From contig NZ_BLJQ01000010.1 of NCBI RefSeq assembly GCF_014132155.1, positions 1 to 64,000 of the forward strand: 64,000 bases of DNA, written 5' to 3'. The notes below the pieces were generated by a model that saw nothing but the letters and a program-made list of their open reading frames with translations, was not told where the DNA came from and did no database searches. The translations under genes were made by a program, and so were the position numbers. The DNA comes from Gluconobacter sp. Gdi. GTDB taxonomy: Bacteria > Pseudomonadota > Alphaproteobacteria > Acetobacterales > Acetobacteraceae. Below, one piece after another: positions 20,463 through 32,999 of the stretch. The stretch's first letter is position 1, and each line of letters opens with the position of its first letter.

Positions 20463-20729
20463 TCACCCGACCAGATGGGTGGGGTAACGCAGATGCCGTC
20501 GCACCACGTCGACAAAGGCGGGATCGCGTTTTGCCGCCCAGACGGCGGCGAAATGACCCACTAGCCAGAAGAGGCCGCCTGCGATCCAGAGCCGCAGGCC
20601 GAGCCCGATGGCGGCGGCCAGCGTGCCGTTGACGATGGCCACCGTGCGTGGCGCCCCGCCGAACAGGATCGGCTCGATCAGGGCACGATGCACCGGGGCG
20701 GTGAATCCGGGAATGCTGTCCGGCTCCAT
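20463..20729 (-). CDS. trbD: TrbD (VirB3-like) membrane protein
   Basis: An 88-residue VirB3-type protein beginning MEPDSIPGF, with two adjacent hydrophobic helices in the middle (about 30-65) and the typical FTAPVHRALIEPILFGGAPR segment in front of them. Its start overlaps the trbC stop (TGATG). The upstream open frame to 20951 is a shadow of trbC. VirB3-like proteins work with VirB4/TrbE at the inner membrane. Confidence 0.9.
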   Translation of the reverse strand: MEPDSIPGFTAPVHRALIEPILFGGAPRTVAIVNGTLAAAIGLGLRLWIAGGLFWLVGHFAAVWAAKRDPAFVDVVRRHLRYPTHLVG

Positions 20730-21055
20730 CAGGTCAGCGCCCCGCCCGCGAAGGAGAAGAAGGACAGGAAGAAGCTGGACGCCGCGAAAGCGATCGACAG
20801 GCCGAAGACGATCTGCACCAGACGGCGGAAGCCACCAGAGGTTTCCCCGAAAGCCAGGGTCAGGCCGGTCACGGTGATGATGATCACCGACACGATGCGC
20901 GCCACCGGCCCCTGCACGGATTCCAGGATCTGGTTGAGCGGCTCCTCCCACGGCATGTTGGAGCCTGCCGCGTAGGCCGGGGCCGACAGCAGGGCGAGCG
21001 AAAGGGTGGCACCTGCCACTTCGAGATGGCGGCGCAGGACAATCATGCGGGTCAT
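20729..21055 (-). CDS. trbC: TrbC (VirB2-like) pilin precursor
   Basis: A 108-residue prepilin. A cleavable signal ending in APAYA is followed by a short linker and two hydrophobic helices around VARIVSVIIITVTGLTLAFG and FGLSIAFAASSFFLSFFSF, the layout of cyclic or VirB2-like pilins. The ATG at 21055 overlaps the trbB stop. This is the major subunit of the mating pilus. Confidence 0.93.
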   Translation of the reverse strand: MTRMIVLRRHLEVAGATLSLALLSAPAYAAGSNMPWEEPLNQILESVQGPVARIVSVIIITVTGLTLAFGETSGGFRRLVQIVFGLSIAFAASSFFLSFFSFAGGALT

Positions 21056-22020
21056 GACGGATCTCCGGCGGGTGTGAGGATGTAATCGCCCTCCGGGGTC
21101 AGGCCCCGGACCGTGGCAAGTTCGGCCAGCCGACGCGCGCTGCCACGTCCGGACAGGACCGCGATGACATCGATGGTCTCGGCGATCAGGACGCGCGGGA
21201 CGGTAACGACGGCTTCCTGGATCAACTGCTCCAACCGACGCAGCGCCCCGATCGCGGACCCCGCATGCAGGGTGCCGACCCCGCCGGGATGGCCGGTGCC
21301 CCAGGCCTTGAGCAGGTCGAGCGCTTCCGCTCCGCGCACTTCGCCGATCGGAATCCGGTCGGGGCGCAGACGCAGCGAGGAGCGCACGAGGTCGGAGAGC
21401 GAGGCGGCGCCGTCCTTCGTGCGCAGGGCCACCAGGTTCGGGGCCGCGCATTGCAGTTCGCGGGTGTCCTCGATCAGCACCACCCGGTCGCCGGTCTGCG
21501 CGATCTCGGCCAGCAGGGCGTTGACCAGGGTGGTCTTGCCGGTGGAGGTGCCGCCGGCGACCAGGATGTTCTGCCGCTCGACGACGGCGCAGCGCAGAAA
21601 CGCGGCCTGTGCGCCGGTCATGATGCCGGCCGCCACATAATCGTCGAGCGAGAACACCGCGACGGCCGGACGCCGGATGGCAAAGCAGGGTGCGACCACC
21701 ACCGGGGGCACCAGCCCTTCGAACCGCTCCCCGCTTCCCGGCAGTTCGGCGGAGACACGCGGACTTCCGGGATGCACCTCGACCCCGACATGATGGGCGA
21801 CCAGGCGGACGATCCGCTCGGCATCGGCGGCCGCGATCCGGGTGCCGGTGTCCTCCATCCCTCCAGCCAGCCGGTCGATCCACAGCCGGCCATCGGGGTT
21901 GAGCATCATCTCGACGATCGACGGATCATCGAGATGCCCGGCGATCGCCGGGCCGAGCGCGGTGCGCAGCATGCGCATACCTCGAGCGACGGCTTCGGAG
22001 CGGAAGGGAGCGACGGTCAT
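21052..22020 (-). CDS. trbB: TrbB (VirB11-like) secretion ATPase
   Basis: A 322-residue VirB11/GspE-type hexameric ATPase on the cytoplasmic face of the channel. It shows Walker A GGTSTGKT (about 156-163), the Asp box VLIEDTRELQC, and the His box GHPGGVGTLHAGS. It is the first gene of the trb operon, which continues on the minus strand to 12709 with short gaps and overlaps. In Tn4371-like elements trbB normally follows traG and its RHH partner directly; here 26.6 kb of other genes separate them. Confidence 0.95.
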   Translation of the reverse strand: MTVAPFRSEAVARGMRMLRTALGPAIAGHLDDPSIVEMMLNPDGRLWIDRLAGGMEDTGTRIAAADAERIVRLVAHHVGVEVHPGSPRVSAELPGSGERFEGLVPPVVVAPCFAIRRPAVAVFSLDDYVAAGIMTGAQAAFLRCAVVERQNILVAGGTSTGKTTLVNALLAEIAQTGDRVVLIEDTRELQCAAPNLVALRTKDGAASLSDLVRSSLRLRPDRIPIGEVRGAEALDLLKAWGTGHPGGVGTLHAGSAIGALRRLEQLIQEAVVTVPRVLIAETIDVIAVLSGRGSARRLAELATVRGLTPEGDYILTPAGDPS

Positions 22021-22253
22021 CGGAAACCCGCGATTGGCCTCCCGAGGGAGGCGATGGATCAGCGGGGTCGATTAGAAAGAGGCATGAACACGGAAGCGCA
22101 ACAAGTCTCTTGGGTCATAGGGCGCCGGGATAGAAGAACTTGCATAGGAGTAGAGTGCGTTTGGGCGGTGACGGGGCGACAGGGCGCTGCTACCGTTTCC
22201 GGAATCGACCATCACATGGACCTGCGCCCGCATGAGCGAAGCCTTCATTGCCG

Positions 22254-22343
22254 CTGTTCTTCGGGACGTTCATCATCCACAAGACCAAGGCCGGCCAGAC
22301 CGTGCGCTTCAAGGCCAGTCCGGTGCTGAAGAAGGTAGTGTGA
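22254..22343 (+). pseudogene. Remnant of an HU/IHF-like DNA-binding protein
   Basis: In the 416-bp gap upstream of trbB I see a plus-strand segment encoding FFGTFIIHKTKAG, then QTVRFKASPVLKK and a stop. This resembles the C-terminal arm and last helix of HU/IHF proteins (GFGTF...VxFKAxxxLK). A nearby ATG at 22231, in another frame, gives MSEAFIAAVLR, like an HU N-terminus, but the central part is missing. It looks like an internally deleted HU gene. The rest of 22021-22436 holds nothing I can identify. Confidence 0.35.
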
Positions 22344-22436
22344 TCTGTCAGTCGGTCTCGTCGGCAGGTTCGAAAAAAGAGCCGGAAAGTCATAGAACTT
22401 GAAGATGGGGAGCGGACTGCACCCCCACCATAACTG

Positions 22437-23084
22437 TCATCCGAACGGACGCGGCTCTTCGACACGAGGCATTACGCCATCCGGCAAAGGCCGCTGAAGG
22501 CGCAGAGCCTCCGCCACCGGCGCGTTCATCCACACATCCAGCTCATCCGGCTGCGTCAGGATCACCGGCATGGCCTTCGGATGGATCGCGCCTACTTCCC
22601 GGTTCGCCTCTGTGGTCAGGAACCCGAACAGATCGTCCGTCGTTTCGCCATCTGCCAGTTTTCGCACTGAGGTCCACCGGCACCAGATCCCGGCAAAGAA
22701 GGCCAAAGGTTCTCCATCGTTGCGGGCAAACCACACGGGCCGTGATTTCCCGTCGGACAGACGCTCCGGTTCCGAGAACGCCGTCAGCGGCACCAGACAG
22801 CGATGTTGCACGCCTTCCCAGCGCTTCCACCATGTCGAGGTCGGATTGCGGATGTTGGTCACACCCCGATCGACCTTGTGCCCCTTGAGATAGCCGGGTG
22901 GGGTCGGCATGCCCCAGCGCGCCATGACCAGTTCACGGCCGTTCACGCCATTCCGCACGATCGATGCCATCGTGTTCGGATAAATCTCGGGCTGTAGCTG
23001 GAGATTCCCCGTGCGATCCTCAAGGACTTTCGCGATCTCGCGGATCGCCTGCGGGTTCGAGGTCATGGAATAGAGATTGCACAT
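22437..23084 (-). CDS. SOS response-associated peptidase (SRAP/YedK-like)
   Basis: A 215-residue SRAP protein. Cys2 (MCNLYSMT), which forms the thiazolidine link to abasic sites in single-stranded DNA, is present; the Asn-rich element NIRNPTSTWW, Glu in LVPLTAFSEPE, and His in AIHPKAMPVIL complete the active site. The family shields abasic sites at stalled forks. It lies 12 bp downstream of the UvrD-like helicase on the same strand, so both may be expressed from the SOS-box promoter at 25296. Confidence 0.92.
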   Translation of the reverse strand: MCNLYSMTSNPQAIREIAKVLEDRTGNLQLQPEIYPNTMASIVRNGVNGRELVMARWGMPTPPGYLKGHKVDRGVTNIRNPTSTWWKRWEGVQHRCLVPLTAFSEPERLSDGKSRPVWFARNDGEPLAFFAGIWCRWTSVRKLADGETTDDLFGFLTTEANREVGAIHPKAMPVILTQPDELDVWMNAPVAEALRLQRPLPDGVMPRVEEPRPFG

Positions 23085-23096
23085 CGGCCTGCTCCC

Positions 23097-25199
<2,103 letters not shown>

Positions 25200-25295
25200 T
25201 TCTTTAGCGCACTTTCATCAACGATTCCGAACCGGCATCGGACACCAGCATGGCGGATGCGGAGCGAATTTGCATTGACTTCCATAGCCCAATCG

Positions 25296-25310
25296 GAACA
25301 AATCAGGAAC
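25296..25310. promoter_or_regulatory. LexA (SOS) box
   Basis: The sequence GAACAAATCAGGAAC matches the alphaproteobacterial LexA site GAAC-N7-GAAC exactly. It sits 46 bp before the imuA ATG and 97 bp before the helicase ATG, between the two divergent genes, and could repress both. Confidence 0.8.
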
Positions 25311-25355
25311 ATATAATCATGAAATACTCCTGCACAAGGGACGCCGAGCCGTGAC

Positions 25356-26120
25356 ATGACTGCTGAAATCCATAAAAAACCCGGTCTGGAAACGCTGCGG
25401 GCCGCAATCAGCCGTCTCGAAGGACACAGCGACCGACGCCGCACGGTGCTGCCCTTTGGTGTGCGCGAGATAGACGCCCGTCTGCCCGGTGGCGGTCTGA
25501 CGCTGGGCGCCCTGCATGAGGTTGCCGGCGGCGGCAATGACGCCCTGCACAGTGCGGCGGCCGGTCAGTTCTGCGCCGGCATAACAGCCCGCACGCGCGG
25601 CAAGGTGCTCTGGATTGTCACCCGTCAGGATATGTTCGCCCCCTCCCTGAAACAGGTGGGGCTGGCAGCACGGCGAACCATTTTTGTCGAGGCCAGTTCG
25701 GATGTCGATGTGCTGGCCTGCTTCGAGGAAGGTCTGCGGCATGGCGGCCTTGGGGCTGTGGTCGCCGAGGTGGCACGTCTGTCCATGACGGCATCCCGCC
25801 GTCTGCAACTGGCGGCTGAAACGTCTGGTTCGCTTGGCATCGCGATCCGCCGCTGGCGACGGCAGACGGATGCGGCGGATTTTGGCCAGCCGACTGCCAG
25901 TGTGACCCGATGGCGGGTGTCCCTCCTGCCTTCCGTATCGTTACCGGTGCCCGGTGTGGGCCGTCCCCGCTGGCTGCTGGAACTGATCCGTGCCCGTGCG
26001 GGCGAATGTGCCGATTTTGAAGTGGAGGCCTGTGATGGCAAGGGTCGTCTCTCTTTATCTGCCACTCTGGTCGACCGACCGGATCAGGAAGCGGCTGGGC
26101 AAAGACGCGCCCGCGCCTGA
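25356..26120 (+). CDS. imuA: ImuA-like SOS mutagenesis protein
   Basis: A 254-residue RecA/SulA-like protein. The LPFGVREIDARLPGGGLTLG segment (about 32-51) and GALHEVAGG are typical of ImuA, which works with ImuB and DnaE2 in translesion synthesis. The RecA-like Walker A is degenerate, as in the family. The ATG at 25356 is 46 bp downstream of the LexA box. Its 3' end overlaps imuB by 86 bp, so the cassette is one operon. Confidence 0.88.
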   Translation: MTAEIHKKPGLETLRAAISRLEGHSDRRRTVLPFGVREIDARLPGGGLTLGALHEVAGGGNDALHSAAAGQFCAGITARTRGKVLWIVTRQDMFAPSLKQVGLAARRTIFVEASSDVDVLACFEEGLRHGGLGAVVAEVARLSMTASRRLQLAAETSGSLGIAIRRWRRQTDAADFGQPTASVTRWRVSLLPSVSLPVPGVGRPRWLLELIRARAGECADFEVEACDGKGRLSLSATLVDRPDQEAAGQRRARA

Positions 26121-27558
26121 AACGCCGTTGGCCCTTGTCGGACGGGAAGGACGGCGACGAGTTGTCCGGTCGGTCGATCTTGCTGCCCGCAAGCTGGGGC
26201 TGCGCCCAGGCATACCTGTGGCCAAGGCTCAGGCGCTCTATCCCGATCTGGTGCTGATGGATGCCGATCCCGAAGGCGACCGGCTCGGACTGGAAAAACT
26301 CGCTTTGTGGTTCCAGCACCGTATCGCGCCCATTGTGGCGGTCGATACACCGAACGGCCTGGTTCTGGACACGACCGGGGCGGATCACCTGCATGGTGGC
26401 GAACTTCCCATGCTCAAGGATATGGTCCACCGCATGGCAGGAGCCGATTTTTGCGCTCGGGCTGTAGTCGCGGACACCTGGGGGGCGGCCCATGCGCTGG
26501 CTCGTTATGGCCGGTTAGCGATTGCGGCTGTCCCTTCAGATAAAACGACCTCTGCTCTGGCTGATCTGCCCGTTGAAGCTCTTCGCCTGCCCTCACCTAT
26601 CATTGAGGGTCTGGCCACGCTGGGCGTATCCCGCATCGGACCACTGGCCGCCATGCCCCGCGCACCGCTGGCCTTGCGGTTTGGCCCCGACATCACCCGC
26701 AGGCTGGATCAGGCGTTCGGGCGTATTGGTGAAGCTATCGTGCCAGTCCGCCCGGTTGATCCGATCGAGGCCAGCCGGAATTTCGCTGAACCTATCGGCG
26801 CGGCGGAGACCATTGCCCGTTATATCGGTAAGCTGGTGCTGCTGCTCTGTCAGGGGCTGGACGAACGCGGCCAAGGCGTGCGCCGTCTCGACCTGCTGCT
26901 GCATCGCGTCGACAGCCGGACCGAAGCGATCCGGGTGGCCACGGCCATGCCGGTGCGGGACGTCAAACGCCTGACCCGGCTGCTGTGCGAGAAGATCGAG
27001 ACCATCGATCCGGGGTTCGGCATTGAGCGCATGGTGCTGATTGCCTCTCTGGCCGAACCGATGGACCGGCGGCAGACCGTCTCCTCCCTGATCGCCGAGG
27101 AAGATGCCGATGTGTCCGACCTGGTCGACACGCTGGCCAACCGTGTCGGGACGCAGGCGCTCTATCGCTTTGCCCCGGTGGAAAGCGATCTGCCCGAACG
27201 CTCCTTTTGCCGCGTGCCCGCACTGGCTCCGGAGGAGATAAAGGACTGGCCTGAACATTGGCCACGTCCGACACGCCTGTTGGCGCGGCCCGAGCCGGTG
27301 CAGGCGATGGCGGAACTGCCGGACCAGCCACCGCTGTTCTTCATCTGGCGCGGCGTGCGGCGGAAAGTGAAATGCGCCGACGGGCCGGAGCGTGTCTTTG
27401 GCGAATGGTGGAAGAATGACGCTGAACTGACCATCGCCCGGGACTACTTCCGGGTGGAGGATACCAGCGGCGAGCGTTTCTGGCTCTACCGGGCGGGTGA
27501 CGGCGAGCATGGCGAGACCGGCTCGCAGGGCTGGTTCCTGCATGGGATCTTTGGATGA
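26035..27558 (+). CDS. imuB: ImuB, Y-family polymerase-like protein
   Basis: About 507 residues. The [17 protein letters not shown] opening and [13 protein letters not shown] segment place it in the ImuB/DinB-like family. The carboxylates that coordinate metal in active Y-family polymerases are not preserved in the N-terminal DxD position, as is usual for ImuB, which acts as a scaffold linking ImuA and DnaE2 to the sliding clamp. The ATG at 26035 lies inside imuA; the stop overlaps the dnaE2 start (ATGA). Confidence 0.9.
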   Translation: MARVVSLYLPLWSTDRIRKRLGKDAPAPETPLALVGREGRRRVVRSVDLAARKLGLRPGIPVAKAQALYPDLVLMDADPEGDRLGLEKLALWFQHRIAPIVAVDTPNGLVLDTTGADHLHGGELPMLKDMVHRMAGADFCARAVVADTWGAAHALARYGRLAIAAVPSDKTTSALADLPVEALRLPSPIIEGLATLGVSRIGPLAAMPRAPLALRFGPDITRRLDQAFGRIGEAIVPVRPVDPIEASRNFAEPIGAAETIARYIGKLVLLLCQGLDERGQGVRRLDLLLHRVDSRTEAIRVATAMPVRDVKRLTRLLCEKIETIDPGFGIERMVLIASLAEPMDRRQTVSSLIAEEDADVSDLVDTLANRVGTQALYRFAPVESDLPERSFCRVPALAPEEIKDWPEHWPRPTRLLARPEPVQAMAELPDQPPLFFIWRGVRRKVKCADGPERVFGEWWKNDAELTIARDYFRVEDTSGERFWLYRAGDGEHGETGSQGWFLHGIFG

Positions 27559-30500
27559 ACACCTCGGCACTGCGTTACGCCGAACTGCAGGTGACGACGT
27601 ATTTCTCGTTCCTGCGTGGAGCCTCGTCGCCCATGGAACTTTTCGAACAGGCCAGGGCGCTGGGGATCGAAGCGCTGGGCATCTGCGACCGGAATTCCCT
27701 GGCGGGCATGGTGCAGGCATACGGAGCGGCGAAAGCGTCCGGCGTCCGGCTGGTCGTCGGCTGTCGCCTCGACCTGGCCGACTTTCCGCCCGTGCTGGTC
27801 TATCCGACCGACCGCGTGGGCTACGGCCGATTGTGTCGTCTACTCACCATAGGCAAGGCCCGAGCCGGCAAAGGGAAATGCCATCTGCTCTGGGAAGACT
27901 TGATCGCCTGGGGTGCGGGTCTGATCGTCGTCATGATCCCGGACACGGCGGATGATGCCTGCGTCCTGCATCTGCGCAAGCTGAAAGAAGCTTTCGTTGA
28001 TCGGGCCTACATGGCGCTCACCTTGCTGCGTCGTCCCAATGACCAGATGCGTCTCTACGAACTGGCGAACCTGGCGCATCAGGCCCGCGTGCCGACCGTC
28101 GTGACCAACGACGCGTTGTTCCACACCCATGACCGGCGCATCCTGCAGGATGTCGTCATCTGTATACGGCATAACACCACCATCGACGAGGTGGGTTTCG
28201 TGCGCGAGCGCCATGCCGATCGCTATCTCAAGCCGCCGCAGGAGATGGCCCGGCTGTTCAGCCGTTACCCTGAAGCGGTCGCCCGCACCATGGAGATTGT
28301 GGAGCGCTGCCGTTTCTCCCTTGACGATCTGGCCTATCAGTATCCGGATGAAGTGTCCGTACCCGGCCAGACGCCGCAGCAGGCGCTGGAAACCCTGACA
28401 TGGGAAGCCGCCGCACGCACCTATCCCGAAGGGATTCCGGACGAGGTTCGCAAAAGCCTGAACCATGAACTCGGCCTGATCGGGCGTATGGCCTACGCGC
28501 CCTATTTCCTGACCGTGAACAGCATTGTCCGCTATGCCCGCTCTCAGGGCATCCTCTGTCAGGGTCGTGGGTCAGCCGCCAACAGTGCGGTCTGTTATGT
28601 GCTGGGCATCACCGCCATCGACCCCGCCCGCAACTCCCTCCTGTTCGAGCGCTTCGTCTCTGAAGAGCGCGGCGAACCGCCGGACATTGATGTGGATTTC
28701 GAACATGCACGCCGTGAGCAGGTTATCCAGTGGGTCTATGAGCATTACGGGCGTGACCGGGCAGCCCTGACGGCCGTGGTCATCCGCTATCGCGCCAAGG
28801 GGGCCTTGCGGGATGTTGGCAAGGTCATGGGCTTGCCAGAAGACCTGATCCGCACACTCTCGGGCCAGATTCATGGTTGGGGGCGCAAACTGGACGATAA
28901 CGCCCTGACTGACAGCGGTATTGATCTGTCAGACCGCCGTATCCGCCTCACGCTGGATCTGGCCCGCTGCCTGATTGGTGTACCTCGTCACCTGTCACAG
29001 CATCCCGGTGGTTTTGTGCTGACACATGACCGGCTGGATGAACTGGTGCCGATCGAACCGGCATCCATGGAGGACCGCCAGATCATCGAGTGGGACAAGG
29101 ACGATATCGACATCCTGAAATTCATGAAGGTGGATATTCTGGCCCTTGGCATGCTGACCTGCATGAAAAAGGGGCTGGACCTGCTCGCGGAACACAAGGG
29201 CCAGCATTTCACGCTCCAGACAATCCCGGCCGAGGATCCGCGCACCTACGCCATGATCAGGAAGGCCGACACGATCGGGGTGTTCCAGATTGAATCCCGC
29301 GCGCAGATGTCCATGCTGCCACGGCTCAAACCGCGCGTCTTTTATGACCTCGTCATTGAAGTCGCGATCGTAAGGCCCGGACCAATTCAGGGCGATATGG
29401 TGCATCCGTATCTGCGTCGCCGCGAGGGCCTTGAGCGCGAAGACTATCCGACACCAGAACTGGAAGCGGTTCTAAGTAAAACGCTAGGCATCCCGCTGTT
29501 TCAGGAACAGGCGATGCAGGTGGCCATGATCTGTGCGGGATTCACCGCCGCCGAAGCGGATCAGTTGCGCCGGGCCATGGCGACCTTCAAAAATACCGGC
29601 ACTGTCTCGCAGTTTCAGAGACGGCTCATCGAAGGCATGCGCGCCAACGGTTATGATGAGGATTTCGCCGAACGGATCTATCAGCAGCTCGAAGGCTTTG
29701 GCTCCTACGGATTTCCAGAGAGCCATGCCGCTAGTTTCGCCATTCTGGCCTATTCGTCGTCCTGGATGAAATGCACCCATCCGGATGTGTTTCTGGCCTC
29801 GCTCCTGAACTCCCAACCGATGGGATTTTACGCGCCAGCGCAACTGGTCCGCGATGCGCGGGAACATAGTGTGGAAATCCGACCCATTTGCGTCAATACC
29901 TCACGCTGGGACAGCACACTGGAAGGACCGGAAAGACCTGACGGGATGTTCGCCGTGCGGCTGGGCATGAGTCTGGTGAAGGGGCTGGCTAATGACGATG
30001 CCGCCTGCATTGTTGCCGCAAGGGCGTCACGTCCGTTTACCTCGGTCGATGACCTATGGCGTCGGGCTGGCGTGAAAGCAGCAGCTTTGAACCATCTGGC
30101 CGAGGCCGACGCGTTCCGCCCTTCGCTCGGGCTGGCACGGCGCGAGGCGCTCTGGGCGATTAAGGCCTTACGGGACGAACCGCTGCCCCTGTTTGCGGCA
30201 GCGGAAGTAACGCGGGAAGCAGAGGAGCCGGATGTGTTGCTCCAACCCATGCGGGATGGGGCAGAGGTGGTGCGGGACTATAATCGGCTTGGCTTGAGCC
30301 TGCGGGATCATCCCCTAACTTTTCTGCGCAAGGATTTACAGGAACAGGGCATCCTACCCTGCCGACAGGCCCTGAACGCCAAGGACGGCAAGCGTCTCAC
30401 CGTAGCGGGACTGGTGCTGGTCCGGCAGCGGCCTGGCTCCGCCGAAGGTGTGGTGTTCATGACGCTGGAGGATGAGACGGCCAACATGAACGTCATCATC

Positions 30501-30731
30501 TGGCCGGATCTATTCGACGCCAACCGGCGCGTCGTGCTAGGCGGGCAAATGCTGGCCGTGAAAGGCATGCTGCAGAAGGAGGGCGAGGTCGTGCATCTGG
30601 TCGCGAAAGAGATCACGGACCTTTCCGGATTGCTGGCAGATGTTGGGAACCGGTGCCTGCATGAGGTCGGTAGGGCACAACAGGAAGCTAGATCTGAACG
30701 GATGACGGTGAAATCAAGAAACTTCCACTAG
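27555..30731 (+). CDS. dnaE2: Error-prone DNA polymerase DnaE2 (ImuC)
   Basis: A 1058-residue C-family polymerase. The N-terminal PHP domain has the DnaE2-type [15 protein letters not shown] opening, in which metal-binding His residues are lost. The palm has the catalytic Asp motifs [13 protein letters not shown] (about 378-390) and [13 protein letters not shown], followed by the fingers and an OB-fold near the end ([14 protein letters not shown]). It makes the error-prone extension in SOS mutagenesis with ImuA and ImuB. All key residues appear intact. It is longer-range cargo on a conjugative element, where chromosomal copies are more usual. Confidence 0.95.
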   Translation: MNTSALRYAELQVTTYFSFLRGASSPMELFEQARALGIEALGICDRNSLAGMVQAYGAAKASGVRLVVGCRLDLADFPPVLVYPTDRVGYGRLCRLLTIGKARAGKGKCHLLWEDLIAWGAGLIVVMIPDTADDACVLHLRKLKEAFVDRAYMALTLLRRPNDQMRLYELANLAHQARVPTVVTNDALFHTHDRRILQDVVICIRHNTTIDEVGFVRERHADRYLKPPQEMARLFSRYPEAVARTMEIVERCRFSLDDLAYQYPDEVSVPGQTPQQALETLTWEAAARTYPEGIPDEVRKSLNHELGLIGRMAYAPYFLTVNSIVRYARSQGILCQGRGSAANSAVCYVLGITAIDPARNSLLFERFVSEERGEPPDIDVDFEHARREQVIQWVYEHYGRDRAALTAVVIRYRAKGALRDVGKVMGLPEDLIRTLSGQIHGWGRKLDDNALTDSGIDLSDRRIRLTLDLARCLIGVPRHLSQHPGGFVLTHDRLDELVPIEPASMEDRQIIEWDKDDIDILKFMKVDILALGMLTCMKKGLDLLAEHKGQHFTLQTIPAEDPRTYAMIRKADTIGVFQIESRAQMSMLPRLKPRVFYDLVIEVAIVRPGPIQGDMVHPYLRRREGLEREDYPTPELEAVLSKTLGIPLFQEQAMQVAMICAGFTAAEADQLRRAMATFKNTGTVSQFQRRLIEGMRANGYDEDFAERIYQQLEGFGSYGFPESHAASFAILAYSSSWMKCTHPDVFLASLLNSQPMGFYAPAQLVRDAREHSVEIRPICVNTSRWDSTLEGPERPDGMFAVRLGMSLVKGLANDDAACIVAARASRPFTSVDDLWRRAGVKAAALNHLAEADAFRPSLGLARREALWAIKALRDEPLPLFAAAEVTREAEEPDVLLQPMRDGAEVVRDYNRLGLSLRDHPLTFLRKDLQEQGILPCRQALNAKDGKRLTVAGLVLVRQRPGSAEGVVFMTLEDETANMNVIIWPDLFDANRRVVLGGQMLAVKGMLQKEGEVVHLVAKEITDLSGLLADVGNRCLHEVGRAQQEARSERMTVKSRNFH

Positions 30732-30832
30732 CCCCTGCGCTTACGTGATAATTCTGCTGGTCGACGATGTCGGCTTCCGCCCTCATGTCGGACAATCCGA
30801 AACACAAACGAATGACCGCAAAGCGGACGATG

Positions 30833-30863
30833 CAGGCCCATCTTGCCTGGGTGATTTTTATTC
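30833..30863 (+). terminator. Possible terminator after dnaE2
   Basis: A short CAGGC / GCCTG stem with a 7-base loop (30833-30849) is followed six bases later by TTTTTATT (30856-30863). The stem is only five base pairs, so this is a weak candidate. Confidence 0.25.
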
Positions 30864-30892
30864 TCTCAGGCGAGTATCAATGCCCGCCAGAT

Positions 30893-32311
30893 TCAGTTCG
30901 ATCCGAACTGGCGTTTCTTTTCCGAAGGCCTGATGAAGCGCGTGGCGAGCAGCAGGACGCCATGAAATAACGCGAGCAGCCCAAATGTTTCGCCATAAAC
31001 CTCCGATGCGACATGGGACGGGCCGACCGTCGCAAGCCGCCACCCAAGGAACGTGGCGCATGCTGTGATCAATGTCGGTCCTCCAATCCTTTGCATGATG
31101 TTCAGCGCGGTCGTTGCCATCGGGATATCCGCGCGTGCGATAGAAGCATATCCCGCGCTCATCGCCGGAATACCGACGGCGCCCCCACCTCCGCCACGCA
31201 GCAGCAACGCTATAGTGAGCAGGACGACGTTCAGACCGTTATAGGAGAGCAGCATCAGGATCACTGTTCCGACAAAGGACAAAAGAGCCCCGCAACCGGT
31301 CAGATCGCGCGCGTCAAACCGCTCACTCAGACGGCCAATGAGCGGATAGACGCACATCATCCCCAGACCCAGGGGTGCCATGAACAGGCCCGTCCGCTCG
31401 GGCGAGATACCGCAGGCGTGGATCAGCCATACGGGTAGAAGCATCTGACCAGCGAACGACACCCCGTTCGTCAGAAACATGATGACCGCCGACACCGAAA
31501 AGGCAGGCGCACGCAGCAGGCGCAGGTCGATCAACGCGTCATCGCCCTTGCGTCGCGCGGATCTGACATACAGGACGAACAGCACGAGGGACGCGCCTAA
31601 GGTCGCCTGTCCATAAGGCCGGGCGACATGATCCATGCCGTAGAGAAACGAGACGAGAGCGGGCGCGAGAAATCCGAGCCCTGTCAGGTCAAGTGGACGG
31701 GGGCGCTCGTCATGCCGATCGTCAGGGAGAAACAGGACGGCGAGGATAAAGGCCGCGAGCCCGACCGGAACATTGAGAAGAAAGATCCATCGCCAGGACG
31801 CGACGGAGAGAATGGCACCGGCGGCGACGGGTCCAAGAAGCGGCGCGAGCAGAACAGGTGCCGTCATTGCGCTCGCAACCCTCGGCATCTGTCGGCCCGC
31901 GACACGAGCAACCGTCATCTGCGCCATAGGGGCAAGCAGACCGCCCGCCATACCTTGCAGCAGACGGAATACGATCAGGGACGGCGCAGACCACGCCAGC
32001 GCACACAGGCCTGATGTCAGCGTGAAGGCACCGAAGCACCATAAATAGACCGCTCGCCCCCCGAGGCGGCTTACGAGCCATCCATTCAGGGGCAACGTCA
32101 GGGCGAGCGCCAGCAGATAGCCGCTGACCACCCATTGAATGTGCGAAAACGGCGCGTGCAGGGTCGTAACGAGATCGGGAAGCGACACATTGACGATCGT
32201 GGCGTCCAGTTGCGCCATGAAAGACCCTATCGCCGCGACGCTCACGATTTTCCAGATGCCCGGAGGCAGTTGATCCGGGTCTGAGCCTGGCGCCGACGTT
32301 CTGGCGTTCAT
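30893..32311 (-). CDS. DHA2-family MFS multidrug efflux transporter
   Basis: A 472-residue EmrB/QacA-type drug:H+ antiporter with about 14 hydrophobic segments. The first helix motif FMAQLDATIVNVSLPDL is characteristic of DHA2 proteins, as are RVAGRQMPR and the GxxGPVAAG motif C (LLGPVAAGAIL). It is located in the inner membrane. It follows the isochorismatase-like gene by 48 bp on the same strand, so the pair is probably one unit under the TetR protein at 33035. Confidence 0.9.
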   Translation of the reverse strand: MNARTSAPGSDPDQLPPGIWKIVSVAAIGSFMAQLDATIVNVSLPDLVTTLHAPFSHIQWVVSGYLLALALTLPLNGWLVSRLGGRAVYLWCFGAFTLTSGLCALAWSAPSLIVFRLLQGMAGGLLAPMAQMTVARVAGRQMPRVASAMTAPVLLAPLLGPVAAGAILSVASWRWIFLLNVPVGLAAFILAVLFLPDDRHDERPRPLDLTGLGFLAPALVSFLYGMDHVARPYGQATLGASLVLFVLYVRSARRKGDDALIDLRLLRAPAFSVSAVIMFLTNGVSFAGQMLLPVWLIHACGISPERTGLFMAPLGLGMMCVYPLIGRLSERFDARDLTGCGALLSFVGTVILMLLSYNGLNVVLLTIALLLRGGGGGAVGIPAMSAGYASIARADIPMATTALNIMQRIGGPTLITACATFLGWRLATVGPSHVASEVYGETFGLLALFHGVLLLATRFIRPSEKKRQFGSN

Positions 32312-32359
32312 GAATGATCTCGCCGGGAACCGCGAGACGCGCAGACATGAGCCATGCGT

Positions 32360-32926
32360 TTACGCATCCAGCGCGATCGCGTCGCTCGTCGTCACCCGGC
32401 CGAGGCGAGGAAAAATCTCCTCGCAGGCAAAGCGCTGCATGTCTTCGGTGAATGTGGACATGACATCCTCGACGAGCACGACGTTGTATCCATGCTCATG
32501 CGCCGCTCTGGCGGTAGATTCCACACCCAGATTGGTGGCGATTCCGCCGAGCACGATGGTCGTGATACCACGTCTCCGTAACTGAAGATCGAGATCCGTG
32601 CCGTAGAAGGCACCCCACTGCCGTTTCGTGATGCGCAGATCGGTTGGTTCGGCAAGCCCGTCGACCAGTTCCATCCAGTCGGGTGCAAAACCGCCTGGCG
32701 GCGAAAAGGAGCGATCGACGACCGTATGCACCGCGTCCGCAAAGTCCAGCGCGAACGCGACGTTGACCAGAATGACCGGAGCGCCGGCAGTTCGGAAACG
32801 CGCCGTGAGTTCTTTCGATCGCTCAACAATCAAAGCACCCGGTGTCGGAGCCAGGGGAAGCCCCGTAATGCCCTTCTGGAGATCGATCAGGACAAGAGCC
32901 GTCTTGGTGGCTTGAAGCGAAATCAT
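32360..32926 (-). CDS. Isochorismatase-like hydrolase lacking the catalytic Cys
   Basis: A 188-residue isochorismatase/cysteine-hydrolase fold protein. The catalytic Asp (LVLIDLQKG) and Lys (ITKRQWGAFYGTDL) are present. At the position of the nucleophilic Cys the sequence reads GGIATNLGVESTARAA, with Gly, as in the YecD-like subgroup, so it may not catalyse the usual thiol-based amidohydrolysis. Divergent from a TetR gene whose two operator-like repeats occupy the 108-bp gap. Confidence 0.85.
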   Translation of the reverse strand: MISLQATKTALVLIDLQKGITGLPLAPTPGALIVERSKELTARFRTAGAPVILVNVAFALDFADAVHTVVDRSFSPPGGFAPDWMELVDGLAEPTDLRITKRQWGAFYGTDLDLQLRRRGITTIVLGGIATNLGVESTARAAHEHGYNVVLVEDVMSTFTEDMQRFACEEIFPRLGRVTTSDAIALDA

Positions 32927-32999
32927 GGAGAAACATCCCTGTCGGCGTTAGAACCGCCATCCCGAACCATTGTCCGGAACACGCGGTAACGTTAGTAAG

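Noticed and set aside
26593-27720. 375-codon minus-strand frame over imuB and dnaE2
   Set aside because: Antisense to two clear genes, no domain; rejected as a shadow.
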